Source: Helianthus annuus (Eukaryota > Streptophyta > Magnoliopsida > Asterales > Asteraceae). From it: a stretch of DNA of 64,000 nt. Positions within the stretch are counted from its first letter, which is position 1; the number at the start of each line of letters is the position of its first letter. Where the stretch lies: positions 131,976,904 through 132,040,903 of the forward strand of contig NC_035435.2 in the NCBI RefSeq assembly GCF_002127325.2, given 5' to 3'. The translations under genes were made by a program, and so were the position numbers. The notes below the pieces were generated by a model. That model did not search any database. It saw only the letters and a program-made list of their open reading frames with translations, and was not told the origin of the DNA. This document shows, one piece after another, positions 21,352 through 33,223 of the stretch.

Positions 21352-21570
21352 TCAAGAGGAAGACTCAACGAACAAGTGAGGATATTTGGCCTTCATATCA
21401 CTCTAGAGTTCCCAAGTGAACTCGGCGCCACGTTTTCCTTCCCATCAAATCTTGACTATGGGAATTCGACTGCGTCTCAGTTGCATGGTCCCTCGGTCCA
21501 TGATTTCGACCGATTTCTTGACGAAATGTAACGACTTGTTGATTTATATCGACTCGAAATGATAAAAAAC
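21352..21570 (-). pseudogene. Gypsy pol C-terminus remnant
   Basis: The minus strand reads a segment with H-F-V-K-K-S-V-E-I-M-D-R, then RRSRIPIVKI, W-E-G-K-R-G-A-E-F-T-W-E and M-K-A-K-Y-P-H-L-F before a stop at 21352-21354. This is the hallmark end of Ty3/gypsy integrase in plants. Three internal stops break it (before INKSLHF, after IVKI and after FTWEL). It places the adjoining sequence to the left as the 3' LTR of a minus-strand element. The rest of that element is missing to the right. Confidence 0.88.
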
Positions 21571-22962
21571 GAACACCGGTACCAGAATTGATGTTGTTCA
21601 AACGGTATTAGTCGGTTCAGAGTCACCATGGTTGTACAGATATTCATTTATCGTCGCATGAAGAGTTGTATAAATGAAAAAAAAAAACGAAACCAATAAC
21701 CATAATAATGTACCATAATGATAATGTCAGTTTGTCGAAATAGAAAACAATAAAATAAATGTCGGTATTGAAAGCGTTGTTATATGTTAGGTGTCAATTT
21801 ATAGAATGCAAACAAACTAAACCGATATCAACTAAACAACATCTAGTACTGGTATCGATATTCGTTTTTAATTGTGGCCGATCAATGTATGGGTTTCTCT
21901 TTTAATTAGAATATTGAGTGCCAGTGTCATAACGAGTCGAACTGATACCGACCGAATTACTGCCGCAAAGCACGAGGGAATCTCACTAGTTTATCATTAA
22001 ATGTTGTTAATATTATATAAATTAATAATTTCCTAGCACTTTTGACCTTTGTAACTTATGAGGTCAAGCTTCATTGCCTCTTACAATATTAGTATTTTTT
22101 TCTCCTTTTTTTATAAAGCAATAGAAGATGCATAAACATACTTTTTTATTATTTTGATATTCGATGCTTATCAGTGTAATTTTATTATGGAAAATTAAAT
22201 GTGTATTTATAATTCAGATATTGTTTATATTATATAAATTAATAATTCCTAACACTTTTGACATTTGTAACTTATGATGTCAAGGTTCATTGCCACCTAC
22301 AACATAATTTATTCTTTTTACTTTTTATAAAGCAATAAAAGATGTATAAGGCGGAGAAGAAAACTATAAATATGAAACGTCTAAAGAAATATGAAACGTG
22401 GCAAATGAAATGAGACGTGCTTTACTCAGTTGTACATAAAGGTGTGCAAACTTGCACAAAATTAAATGTACAATCAGGATACAAAACTATTTTGTAAATT
22501 AATATATAGGGTAAATATCATCACTTCCATACTCACATAATTTGCTTTATTTTTTAACATATTCCTCATTACAAATTACAAATGATAGGACATCTAAGAT
22601 TTATAGTTTTTCTCAAAAATGCCTAATTTAATGGAAGTTAATAATCAAACGGCATCCAACATACTAAAAAATCATTAAAATTACATAATTGTTAAACAAA
22701 ATAATCATTAAAAACGCTTTTATTAGAATAAATTACATAATTATTATATAAAAATAATGAATGAAAAAAGAATTTATTGGAATCACAGAATAAATTATTA
22801 ATTAAAGCATCGATGCCCTTTGTTTTCGAAAAAAACAATTAAGTTAATATAAAATTGTCATACAAACATTAAAGGCATATTTATCACCAAAACATTGTCT
22901 ATTATAACAAATTAGTAATTTTCGTCACACACTCATTAATTTGGGTGCAAGCCACAATCCTC
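21571..22962. other. AT-rich intergenic DNA
   Basis: No gene seen. Two diverged direct copies of a roughly 130-bp sequence lie at about 22003-22136 and 22219-22349, sharing CACTTTTGAC-TTTGTAACTTATGA and TATAAAGCAATA phrases. The last part supplies the promoter region of the S1-family pseudogene. Confidence 0.5.
22003..22349. repeat. Diverged ~130-bp direct duplication
   Basis: Copies at about 22003-22136 and 22219-22349, separated by about 80 bases. Not obviously part of a named element. Confidence 0.6.
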
Positions 22963-22963
22963 T

Positions 22964-22973
22964 CTATATATAT
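22964..22973 (+). promoter_or_regulatory. TATA box of the S1-family pseudogene
   Basis: CTATATATAT, 46 bases before the ATG at 23019. The distance suits a short plant leader. Confidence 0.5.
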
Positions 22974-23018
22974 GTGCATAACTTGAGACAGAGAAGTATC
23001 TGAGTATCCTTTAAAACC

Positions 23019-23491
23019 ATGAAGTTGTTATCGAAATGGTGTTTTTTTCTTTATCTCATGTTACATTTTCTATCATTGTAAACGGTTTCGACCCTTCTTC
23101 GATAAGCAAAACTCTACCTTCGAGCAAATTTTTTGAACCATATAGAGTCTACATTACTAATTTTGATATTCCATTTGTAATCTATCAATGTGATATACCT
23201 TCACCAGGTTTACTCCTACCGGGAAACACGTTTACATGGAAATTTCGTAGAAATCTCTTCGAGACTAATAGATACCATTGTTGGTTTAGTCAACTTCAAT
23301 AAACTACTTTAAAGAAGATTGAACTCAACGTTTTCGACAAAGAAGTAGCCATGATGTGTGGCCGGAATTTGTTTCATATGAATCGATGTTATTGGTTGCT
23401 TACTCAGAGTGGTATGTATTTCTCTAAACACAATGAAACGTTCCAGAATGGCGCAGATGACAACTGGCGATTTATGTACGGATGGAATTAG
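23019..23491 (+). pseudogene. S-protein homolog (plant self-incompatibility S1 family), broken
   Basis: The ATG at 23019 starts a typical signal peptide (MKLLSK followed by an F/L-rich core). The frame shifts by one base around the T-run at 23039-23045 and then continues in frame 2. This gives the S1-domain core: Y-R-V-Y-I-T-N, a VIYQC strand, LLLPGNTFTWKFR and a Y-H-C-W-F strand. An in-frame TAA at 23300-23302 interrupts it. The same frame then runs through IELNVFDKE, R-C-Y-W-L, a Y-F-S-K-H segment and D-N-W-R-F-M-Y-G-W-N to TAG at 23489-23491. Length (about 157 codons) and the order of cysteines, central 'LLPG' and terminal W-N fit the family of small secreted S-protein homologs. One frameshift and one nonsense codon, no intron. 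It could alternatively express a truncated N-terminal piece. Confidence 0.85.
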
Positions 23492-23791
23492 TATATCATT
23501 ATTACTTATAAAAGAGCTAAAGTTGTATTGATTTTGTTTCCTTTGACATTTCTTATCAAGTGTTATAATAAACATGTAGTCTTGTGTGATTTTTGTTGAG
23601 TTTATAAACACAAATCGACTAAAACCAATTATGTTCAGCAATCGACTAAAACCAATTATGGTGTTCAGTTTATTATTGAAATATAAGTGTCATAACTCAT
23701 TAAGTACAACCCAATTATGTCATTTGTAGGGATGAGTTTGATACCGGTCCTTTCAATATAAAAAATACGGGTATCAAAAATCGTCAAATAT

Positions 23792-24147
23792 GGGTATCAG
23801 TACCGGTACCGAAAATTTTTGGTACGATGCAGTACCGGTATTTGAAGGTAAAATTTGATATGTGAAATATATGTTTATTTTTAAAGAGAGGAATGGCAGG
23901 TGAGTTTTGTTTATGTTTATTTATTTTATTATTTAGGGTAAAATGAACAAAATACCTCATGTGAGGTCTGGGTATCAGTACCGGTACCGAAAATTTTTGG
24001 TACGATGCAGTACCGGTATTTGAAGGTAAAATTTGATATGTGAAATATATGTTTATTTTTAAAGAGAGGAATGGCAGGTGAGTTTTGTTTATGTTTATTT
24101 ATTTTATTATTTAGGGTAAAATGAACAAAATACCTCATGTGAGGTCC
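23792..24147. repeat. 178-bp tandem duplication
   Basis: Two almost identical units, 23792-23969 and 23970-24147, each starting GGGTATCAGTACCGGTACCG and ending near CTCATGTGAGGTC. The high identity indicates a recent event. Each unit contains the self-complementary phrase AGTACCGGTACC. Confidence 0.92.
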
Positions 24148-25348
24148 ACTTGATCAGTTTTAACCCTGAAAATTAACTAAGTTAGGATCAATGGACATAA
24201 CTTGGAAGAGTTTGTAAACATAGAGTTCATTTTCAGTAATTAGTAATTATTGAATGTAAATGAGATATTTGTAATAAGACGATTTTTGTAATTTTTTTTC
24301 ACTCGCAAGCTCTCCCCTTTATCTATATTATATATTATATATATTTATTACAAACATAAAATAACAAATTTATTATTCAATACAGTGTACATCTTTTCTG
24401 TTACCGTTAAATTGATATTATAATATTGGTATATTATAGTATTAAGACAATTTCTTTTTTTAATTATTAATATTAATTTTTTTTAACGATATATTTCTTT
24501 TAATCCCTATCGTCTGTGAGACTTGAATCCAAAACCTTCCCCTCTCAAACACAGGCGTTTAAAGGTTTTGCATTTGTTAATGAATCACCACCCCATTGAT
24601 AATTATTAATAGTAATTAGTGGCTTAAACATGCATATTGCAGGTGTTAGGACAATTGTATACTGGTATTCACCTCGAGAAAAAAATTACATTGAAACACT
24701 AAATGTCGTAAAAGAAGAGAATCCAAAACAAATAATTTTTACTATTCAATTTGTAGCAATTAACAACATTTTGTTCAACACATTAACTACTAAAAAATAG
24801 ATTTTAGTGTCTAACCTAGGGTCTATTTATAATTATTAACCATTTGAAGAAAAACACTACAAATTTGAATGACAATTTCAAATGGGTTCTATACCTTTTT
24901 AAATTTTTTTATCATAAACAGTATCAGTAAATAATCCCTTGATCCATTAAAATAATGCATACAATACATAGTTCTTATTTAAAAAAGCATCAGGTGTTCT
25001 CTATTATTTGAGTTCCTATAGACAACACATCTTCATCCTTTGTTTCTGATATATGAACACAACTTATTACAAAATTATACCTGATTCGTCAAACACACAG
25101 ATGAAGATGATGATGCCTTAAATTATGTTAACGATTGCAACTCACAGAAAAACACCAAACACAGATGATGATGATGCTTGAGAGGGAGGAGAAAAAGTTT
25201 TTTCTTGGTGAAATCTGAAGTCTAATGATGGCCAGTCCTTACTCTTCCGCAAACAATAGTTTCACCAAAAGAGGATCATATATACATATATATACATACC
25301 TTCAAATGAAAACTTCAATTTATTAAAGAAAACTCAATATCAGTGTCA
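24148..25348. other. AT-rich intergenic DNA
   Basis: No gene seen. A TAATCCC...GAGACTTGAATCC phrase near 24502-24540 faintly recalls a minus-strand tRNA B box, without an A box. Confidence 0.4.
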
Positions 25349-27345
25349 CTAGAAGCTATTAACCTGCATGACACAGGTCTTCTAAATTTTTGGCATAAGG
25401 ATTGTCCTTAGCATATTACAAATTAAAAAAAAATGTATTAGAAGGTGGGTTTAAGGGTTGGCAGAACCAACCCAACTCGTTTTGACCCGTTAACTAACCC
25501 AGTCACCTGCCTATTTTGATCGTCGTAGAACGATTCACAAGGTTTCGATGGCAAAATTGAAGCGCATTAAAAGTTCCTTGAAACCATGTTTCATAGAATG
25601 CACATAGACCACAGTATATAGTTCATTGGCAAGACTTTGATCCATGAATGCTCAATCCAGGCAAATGATGTTATCTTTAGATTGTACGGTGATCAAGTAT
25701 TGTTAACTTACTTGATAAAAGACAAAGAGAGAGTACGCACTTCGTGAAATTAAAGATCGAGAAGAGAAGAATAGTAATCGGTTTTCTTCTCTTCTTGTTT
25801 CAAATGGTTTCTTAGAGCTTAGCTTATTGAACCGTTCGCCCAACTTCCAATTTCAGTGTTGCCGATGATAAAACAATGAGCATAGTTGAAAATCCAACAT
25901 TGATGAAAACGGGTGCTGATTTGGATGATAAGAAACATCACAGTCCAAGTATGACTAAGGCCTGGAAAATCAAGAATGATTCTTCATTAATAGATTGATA
26001 CTTCACATAAAGATGGAAGCTTAACTGCTAGGGTTCGACAGAGGGCGGGAGACAGGGTCACAGCCATATATTCAGAAGAATAACAAAATTAAAATGCAAC
26101 CTATGTATTTTGAAATAACATCATCATATATTCAGAAGAATATCATTTTTCCTACCACTCAAGAATTGCTTCACATAGTGAGGATCTTGTGAAGAGGTTT
26201 AGCTGTAGCTTTTAAAAGAAGAAACAATTAAGTTAATAGAATTGAATATGGGCAACTTGCCTTATCATACATGCCATCCCTTATCATGTTGAATTTACTG
26301 AAATTGGAGTAGGTAGACAATCTGACAATTTAAACCAGAAAAAAACATGGTGAAATTGAAATTGAACAAAACTAACATCAATCAAGCAAGAAAACCTAGA
26401 AATTGATTACAATGTATAAAATTGAATTATAGAGATTATTTGCAAACTGAGAGAAGAACAACCCAACTTTTCCAACCACCATGTCTTGCATTTTTTTGCA
26501 TAATCCAACATAATTTAAGGCTAGTCACATACCAAACAGAATCTTGAAGATTGTAATCTTCCACAACAGGACTTGATTACCAATAAACTTGATTTCCATT
26601 CTTCAAAGAACTTTATATAGAAATTAAGTTCAAAATCCAAGAAAAACGAAAAACATCAAATCCGAGATTAAGATTGATGATCAAATCCAAGAAACAATTA
26701 AGTTAATAGTATATCAAAATCCCAAAAAATGAAACATAAGTTCATCGATCATCAAATCGCCTATCAAAAACCCTAACGAACCTAGTCTAAAACAAAACAA
26801 CATCAAATCCGAGATTAAGATTGATGAGTAACAGCCGGCATTCAATGAGTTCATCCGAAGGTGAAAATCAAAATCATATAAACAAACAACATCAAATCGG
26901 TTATCAAAACCCTAAGAAAAAAACAATAACTTAATTGATCTTCAAATCATGTAAATAACTCTACAGATCATCAAATAACAGTAAATAATTAAGAAATCAA
27001 AGTACAAAATAGCATTCAAACAGAACCAAACAAAAAAAGATCAGCGAAATCAAACATTACCGTCAATGGTAGATTATTGGGTCTTGAAGATCGGTTGAAG
27101 ATTTTCGCACAAAATTGATTGAGATCCTGAGGATAACCGATTGTGAGTGTGTTTGATTGAGGAACAATGAATGATGGGAGATGAGAGAGAATGAGAGAGA
27201 AAGCGTACAAAAGAAGCCTTTTCCAATCGTGGCATATGAGCTTTGCCACATGTATGCTTATGTGGCTTCTTATTTGGCATCAACCAATGGGTGACATGTG
27301 TCCCCCAATGGTTTGCTTTATTAGATATATAGATATAGATATAGA
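25349..27345 (-). mobile_element. Non-autonomous Helitron, minus strand
   Basis: On the minus strand the 5' end reads TCTATATCTATATC...TAATAAAGC (complement near 27345) and the 3' end reads ACCTG-TGTCATG-CAGGT hairpin, then TAATAGCTT, then CTAG (complement of 25349-25352), with host A and T on the outside (plus T at 27346, plus A at 25348). These are the canonical Helitron ends: 5' TC, 3' CTRR preceded by a hairpin, insertion between A and T. The interior has no Rep/helicase. Near the 5' end there is a pyrimidine-rich, exon-like stretch (27050-27250). The exact 5' base is uncertain because of the TATATC repeats. Confidence 0.68.
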
Positions 27346-28365
27346 TTGGTGAAACGAATATAGAATTAAAATGTATAGTCAAATATGTGTAATAACTACA
27401 TTTATGATTTTGAATTTCAAAATGAGCCAATGTATAAGGAAAAAAAATGGAAAGTAGTGTCTTAATCGCCTATTAATTATTAATAGCAATTTAAATAACT
27501 TGCTTGATTGAATCATACCGGTTATAAATTAATTTATAAAATAATAGTTTTTCATTTTGTATTTTTCACATTTGGAAAAACTGATATAAAAAAATCGAAA
27601 AGCAAATATTATTAAAAATTTATAGTAAACTTATATAAAAATAAATTTTTAATTTTTAATTAAAAAAATATGACCAGATATAGTAAAAGTAAAAGTAAAA
27701 ACATTAAATATAAACCAAAGGTAAAGTAATATTAACTAATACAAAAGGCCACATGATTAATATCTAAAGTTTACATATTACCAAACTAATATATATCCAA
27801 CTTAACAACCAACATTTACAAAAGATATTCACAATAGTTGGATCTACTAAGACCATTAACAAAACACACATATACTATTGTCTTGAAACAAAGACCATTA
27901 GAAACATACGAACTACCATTGTACACAACCACACAACTTCATCAAAAACTGTTTGGACTTTATGAACAAAGGAAACTACTTAGAGACTTACTTCAAAATC
28001 ATTTTGGCTTGATCCAGACAGTAAACAAAGGTGCATTTCTGAGGTGCGATGATACCATTCGGCTTAGTGAACTTCTTCTGTCATTCATAAGAAATATATC
28101 TAAACCCACCACCATGCTTCTCAGGTCCAAAAGAAATAGCGATATCAACTCCATCCAAATTATCTACGGTCATCTTCAAGGACATATCAACACAAGACAT
28201 CTCCGCAGCTTTAGCGTGAAGACGCTAAAAACAAATTCAAAATACCAATAATCAACATCCAAATCCAAATATAAAATATTTAATAGCAATAAAATAAAAA
28301 TATTGATAAGTAAATCAAAGAGGTAAAGAGTTTAGAAAGCATAGTTAAGAATTGGAAACAGTCGA
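27346..28365. other. AT-rich DNA upstream of the RRM frame
   Basis: No convincing gene. A 137-codon open frame at 27838-28251 has no recognisable motif and biased, repetitive content, and I do not call it. The last 60 bases could be the leader of the RRM gene or LINE. Confidence 0.4.
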
Positions 28366-28722
28366 ATGGGGAGCATAGGGAGAGGAGGAGAGAATGTGAC
28401 CAAGTTTTTCGTCGGAAACTTACAGGAGCGTTGTAGTTCAAGAGATCTGGAGGAGTTATTCAAGGATACGGGGGAGATTGTGTGGATCTACGTAGCAAGA
28501 ATGAGAGACTCAAGAGGGAACAGGTTCGGATTTCTCAGCTTCAATAACGTGAAGGATATTAAGGAGTTTGAGGAGAATATGCACAACACGAAAATGGGAG
28601 ACAACAGGTTGAAGGTGAATGTTGCCAAGTTTACAAGTACCGGAGGGGAGCAACCACCGCCTCCAGTGGATAATCGGAACCCTCAGCTATTTTCGGGGAT
28701 GAATAACACGGATAGGAAACAA
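28366..28722 (+). pseudogene. RRM protein, probably LINE ORF1, cut by CACTA
   Basis: ATG at 28366 opens a frame with one RNA-recognition motif at residues about 12-88. RNP2 is K-F-F-V-G-N-L, RNP1 is R-G-N-R-F-G-F-L-S-F, followed by the β4 segment L-K-V-N-V-A-K-F. A Pro-rich linker begins at residue about 96. The frame is host-derived only to 28722, where the CACTA element starts; codons read beyond are transposon sequence. The phrase order (N-L after RNP2, 'A-R-x-R-D-x-x-G-N-R-F-G-F', 'K-x-G-x-x-x-L-K-V-N-V-A-x-F') is what I know from RRM-type ORF1 proteins of plant L1/BNR LINEs, which bind the element RNA. A host splicing-type RRM gene is the alternative. No stop or frameshift before the break. 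Confidence 0.75.
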
Positions 28723-29416
28723 CACTACAACAAAAATGGCTTTTTAGGACCTTTTTGTGCGACGCTTGTAAAAGAGGGTCCTAAAAAACTATATAATAGG
28801 ACTAATGAACTTTTGGGGTCCTTTTATAAAATACTCTACTAAACCGGTGTCCTAGAAATTTATTTAATAGGATGAATGATTTTTGGGTCCTATTATCATA
28901 TAATTTAATAGGACACTTAAAATGTAGATCCTAATAAAGTACTTTATAAGACATTTAATTGTTAGTGTTCCATTATGTGGTACTGTATTAGGACACTTGA
29001 TCATCTGGGGTCCTATTATAACATAACTTAATAGGACACGTTGTAGTTAAGTCATAAATGTTCAGTGTTATAGGACCCTTTCTAGTCGAAGTCATGTTAG
29101 AACTTAACTTAATAGTACACTTGACACTTGGGTCTTATAACTTTAAACTTTATATGATGCTTAATCATTGTGGTGTTATTATAATACACCGTAATATGAC
29201 ACTAGATATTTGAGTCATAAAACATTAGTTTTATAGGACGCTTATTCACGTGAGTTTTATTATAATATAACTTAAAAAGACACTTGACACTTGGGACTTA
29301 TAAATTTAACCTTTATAGGACGCTTAATCATTGTGATGTTATTCCAATACACTGTAATATGACACCTGATATTTGAGTCATAAAACATTAGTTTTATAGG
29401 ACGCTTATTCGCTAGA
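28723..29416 (+). mobile_element. CACTA element, left end and subterminal repeats
   Basis: Begins with the CACTA-superfamily terminus CACTACAACAAAAATGGC, preceded by CAA as a possible 3-bp duplication. Followed by many diverged copies of a subterminal repeat of the type 'taataggacac..tgg-gtcctatta', as expected of En/Spm elements whose subterminal arrays bind transposase. Interrupted at 29417 and continuing at 30672 and 38797. No transposase is seen before later insertions break it; its right end is outside the window. Confidence 0.75.
29412..29416. repeat. Target site duplication CTAGA, left
   Basis: Copy at 30667-30671 on the far side of the foldback unit. Confidence 0.85.
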
Positions 29417-30666
29417 TGTTAGGATCTGAGTTTCTTTTGATTATGCTTGTTTGATAATAATGAAGATGAAACAGAGTTAAATGCAGTGGAATTAAATGAA
29501 ACAAACTTTCAACACACAATCAATGAGAGAATAAGTTTTAGCAAACATGTTTATATTGAAATCGAATGATTGTATTTGTTACAATAATCAATTCACAATT
29601 CATGCATGCACATAATCTCCCCCTCAACGTACTGTTCTATTTATAGTACAGAACAAACCACTGAGCATCTTTTGGCTGACGTCACCATGAAAGTGACATC
29701 TAACCTCCTAACAACCTTTAACCACTGACTATTATAACCACTGATGACTAAACAACTGATTACAAACATAATACAAAGAATAAAGTAAACTACTGCTTCT
29801 TCATTCCATTGTTATAGCTTCAGCAGTGCTTTGTGTCTTCAGCAGTACTTGAACCATATTAGTAGATTGAGCATCAGTGCTTTGTCTTCAACAGTCTTTA
29901 GGGATCAGCAGTTGTTGTGAAGAGTTTTGGCATCATCTGTTCTAGGGAGAGATTGTTGGGATTGAACCCTACAAAGGAACAGTTGATAAAGCCAAAATTG
30001 GATCAGATCAGTGGATTCAGAATAAGCAGTTGTTTGCACTTAGTCTTTCCCCTTGAAAGTGGCCCTAACGTCTGATGACCTATAAGTACTGCTTTTCACA
30101 ACAATTGCTGATCCCTAAAGATTGTTGAAGACAAAGCACTAATGCTCAATCTACTGATATGGTTCAAGTACTGCTGAAAACACAAAGCACTGCTGGAGCT
30201 ATAACAGTGGAATGAAGAAGCAGTAGTTTACTTTATTCTTTGTATTATGTTTGTATTCAGTTGTTTAGTCATCAGTGGTTGTAATAGTCAGTGGTTAGAG
30301 GTTGTTAGGAGGTTAGATGTCACTTTCATGGTGACGTCAGCCAAAAGATGCTCAGTGGTTTGTTCTGTACTATAAATAGAACAGTACCCTGTACTGTTCT
30401 ATAAGCTCTCTTCATCACTAAGTCATTCTGTACGAACAATCACTGTGAGCTCAGGCTGAGGGGGAGATTATGTGCATGCATGCATTGTGAATTGATTATT
30501 GTAACAAATACAATCATTCGATTTCAATATAAACATGTTTGCTAAAACTTATTCTCTCATTGATTGTGTGTTGAAAGTTTGTTTCATTTAGTTCCGCTGC
30601 ATTTAACTCTGTTTCATCTTCATTATTATCAAACAAGCACAATTAAAAGAAACTCAGATCCAAACA
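29417..30666. mobile_element. Foldback unit made of two inverted copia-type LTR copies
   Basis: 1,250 bp. The left arm (29417-29924) is the inverted complement of the right arm (about 30092-30666), with an unpaired loop (29925-30091). The right part, 29954-30666, reads as an LTR: starts TGTTGGGATTGAACCC, has a TATA-like CTATAAATAG (about 30370) and ends CAGATCCAAACA. The left arm is the 3' portion of the same LTR in reverse, so both outer ends are the same LTR end (TGTTAGGATCTG and its complement). The right arm has about 70 extra bases (about 30388-30460). The whole unit is flanked by CTAGA duplications, so it inserted as one object. A transcript would fold into a roughly 500-bp hairpin. Confidence 0.88.
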
Positions 30667-30680
30667 CTAGAGTTCTATTA
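30667..30680 (+). mobile_element. CACTA fragment between two insertions
   Basis: Fourteen bases comprising the CTAGA duplication and the TATTA target of the next element. Joined to 28723-29416 and 38797-38885 they restore continuous CACTA subterminal sequence. Confidence 0.6.
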
Positions 30681-33223
30681 TGTCACACCCCAAAATTACC
30701 ACGTCGGGAGTGTCCCTGTTAGGCGCGTGACAAACCAATAACGAGCCACTAATCATACTGAACCAATCACGAGTGTTAAATAAAATCATCATTTATTACT
30801 GAAAATCACCGTCACTAAGTTTGAATGAAAACCAACATGTTCAGCGGAAGCAAATAAAATAAAAAAAATCATAGTTTAATTGTTTCAAATTAAATGTATG
30901 TAATCAATAAACTCAGCATTCGTATCCAATCAGCACGACCCATGACCACTCCAGCTACTTCAGACAGCAAGTTCCAAATCCATATAATCTAACGACCTGC
31001 GAGCATGCACCAAGTGTATCAGACAACGCTGGTGAGTTCATAGTTTTACGAAAACGTTGTTTACCAAGTATGTAGTTAATCCATTGAAGTTAATTCCAGA
31101 AGTAATGATGAAAACAATGTTGATAATACCCCAATACAAGACGGCTTCTGATTATTTTGCCCTTTCTCCAATGCTCCTATCAAAGCATTGGTCATGACTT
31201 GGTCATTAGTTCAACACCCGTCCTCCCAGGAACGGGGTGAGGTTGCCAAACCTAAGTAGCGCTACTAACTAATACCATGTTACCTTCCAGGTAACCAAAC
31301 AACACGGAGGGACTTTAAAGGTGATAGGAAGAGTATATTATCCAACATTCCCGTTTTTACCCAAAAGACTTATCCCTCCCAGGAATACCCACTGACTGTC
31401 CCAACCACCGGGACGCATGCTCAAGAGAGATGAACTCACCTTGGTTTTGCTCGGTAAGACTAGTTACTTTGTTTAACAGTTGAGCAATCAAGTCCTAGTA
31501 CAATTATCATTATAATCAGTTTCACATGTCCATAAGTCACGTAATCAACATGTTGCACACAGTGTAATAACAATCAATAACACATATTAAACATTCTGCT
31601 TGCATCCAAGTTTATTCATTAGTCCATGTTTGATCTATCCCATAACAGTGTTCGGCCCAAACACTACTATACTCATGTCCATTTATGAATTAAGCATACC
31701 TATTATGTTTAGCCAACACTAGTACGGCCCAGCTAGACACCGGCCCAAACAAAGTGAAGTCCAAGGGACTTGTGCGACCCTACTGAAGTATACATTCACA
31801 ATCTGGGTGTGCAACCCATGCGTGGCCCAGCACCAAGAATATGTGGTTAGATGGATGTGCAACTTGTAGTTGGGCACATCCCACTGTTAACCCTCGACCC
31901 CATGTTATTCTACCCAAAAGTTTTCAAAACAGAATAGTAGTTCATCAAACAACATATAATATTCAATAACAATCAATACCCAATTTACACCACAATCATG
32001 ACAACCGTTTCACAACCATATAGCTTAATTAATAATAAGTCTTTAAGGCCATACATCATTTTCATTGACTTTTGTCTAAAATAAGTGGTCCAATTATTAA
32101 CAATTTCTCATCATCAATATCCTAATACTCCTGTACATGCTCATGACCCAATCAGGTTGATACTTCATACGTACATGATCACATGATTTTATTAATTAAC
32201 ATGTATTCCTAACTGGTACATCTAAAAACAACATTCATGCAATTAATTCCCCAATCTGATTATCATAACAAGCTGGTAACAATTACAACTAATACATAGA
32301 TGCATATCATATTCTCACTATCCGAATCTAATATACATGCAACCCTAATCAAGATACAATTCAACCGACAACGTACGCCACACCCGTGCCTATTTACTAC
32401 ACATATATCACACTTCACATCCACTCTCCTTGTAAATTAAGCACACATACAAACAAGATCACACATAATTCCTACGATTAATCCAACACACAAATACGAT
32501 TATGTATTAACAAAGCTAGCGAGTAAAGGTTTGGCACAAACGCAAATCACTAACCACGCGTTTTGATCCGGAAAAGAGGCTGCTAACTCGAAGGGGGAGG
32601 GGGTATCGTCTGCCGTCGACCCAAAGAGATGTGGGGTTTCTTTTGCTGTGCGTGGTCTTGAAAAAGAGAAGTAGGGGTTTGCAAAGAGTTGTGAAGCCTT
32701 ATGTATTATTTACGTAATTAAAGGGGATGGGAGGTGGGCTCGGTTTGGTTTTGGTCCAACAAACAACCACCGCATGTGCAGCCCACTTAATGAAATAAAT
32801 CAAAATCACATGCTACTAGTTAAAAATCACATGCAGCTAGCTATTGATTGGAGCCTAATGTCGGCCCATGTGCTGAACAAATAATTAAGCTTATGCCGGC
32901 CCATGTGCTGAATAATTAGTAAGTTTATAAATATTAATTTGCATGAGATATGTTTAGTGATTTAATAATAGCGTTTCCGATCCATGACTAACAAAGATAT
33001 CCACAAAGATATCCTAAGTGTATGCGTGTGCCAAGATGTCCACATGCGACCCAAATGTAACGTGTGTGCGGTTTGAAACATAAATTCGATATAGACGGCC
33101 CAAAAGCATAATCGGCCCAATCGTCTACCAAGTTTAACATGAGAGGGAAACGTTGGAAAGGAATAATGAGAAATTAAGATCACGAACGAACTGGCACAAA
33201 CCTTGAAAGTCCGGGTTGTCACA
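30681..33223 (-). repeat. LTR of the young gypsy element (left)
   Basis: Starts TGTCACACCCCAAAATTACC and ends GGGTTGTCACA on plus. Contains the family hairpin at 31168-31191, the G-rich block near 32600 and several GGCCCA motifs. Confidence 0.92.

Noticed and set aside
23309..23641. Minus-strand 110-codon frame
   Set aside because: It is antisense to the S1-family pseudogene, whose plus-strand motifs explain the sequence.
27838..28251. 137-codon open frame
   Set aside because: No motif, no neighbouring homology on either strand, and AT-rich context that yields open frames by chance.
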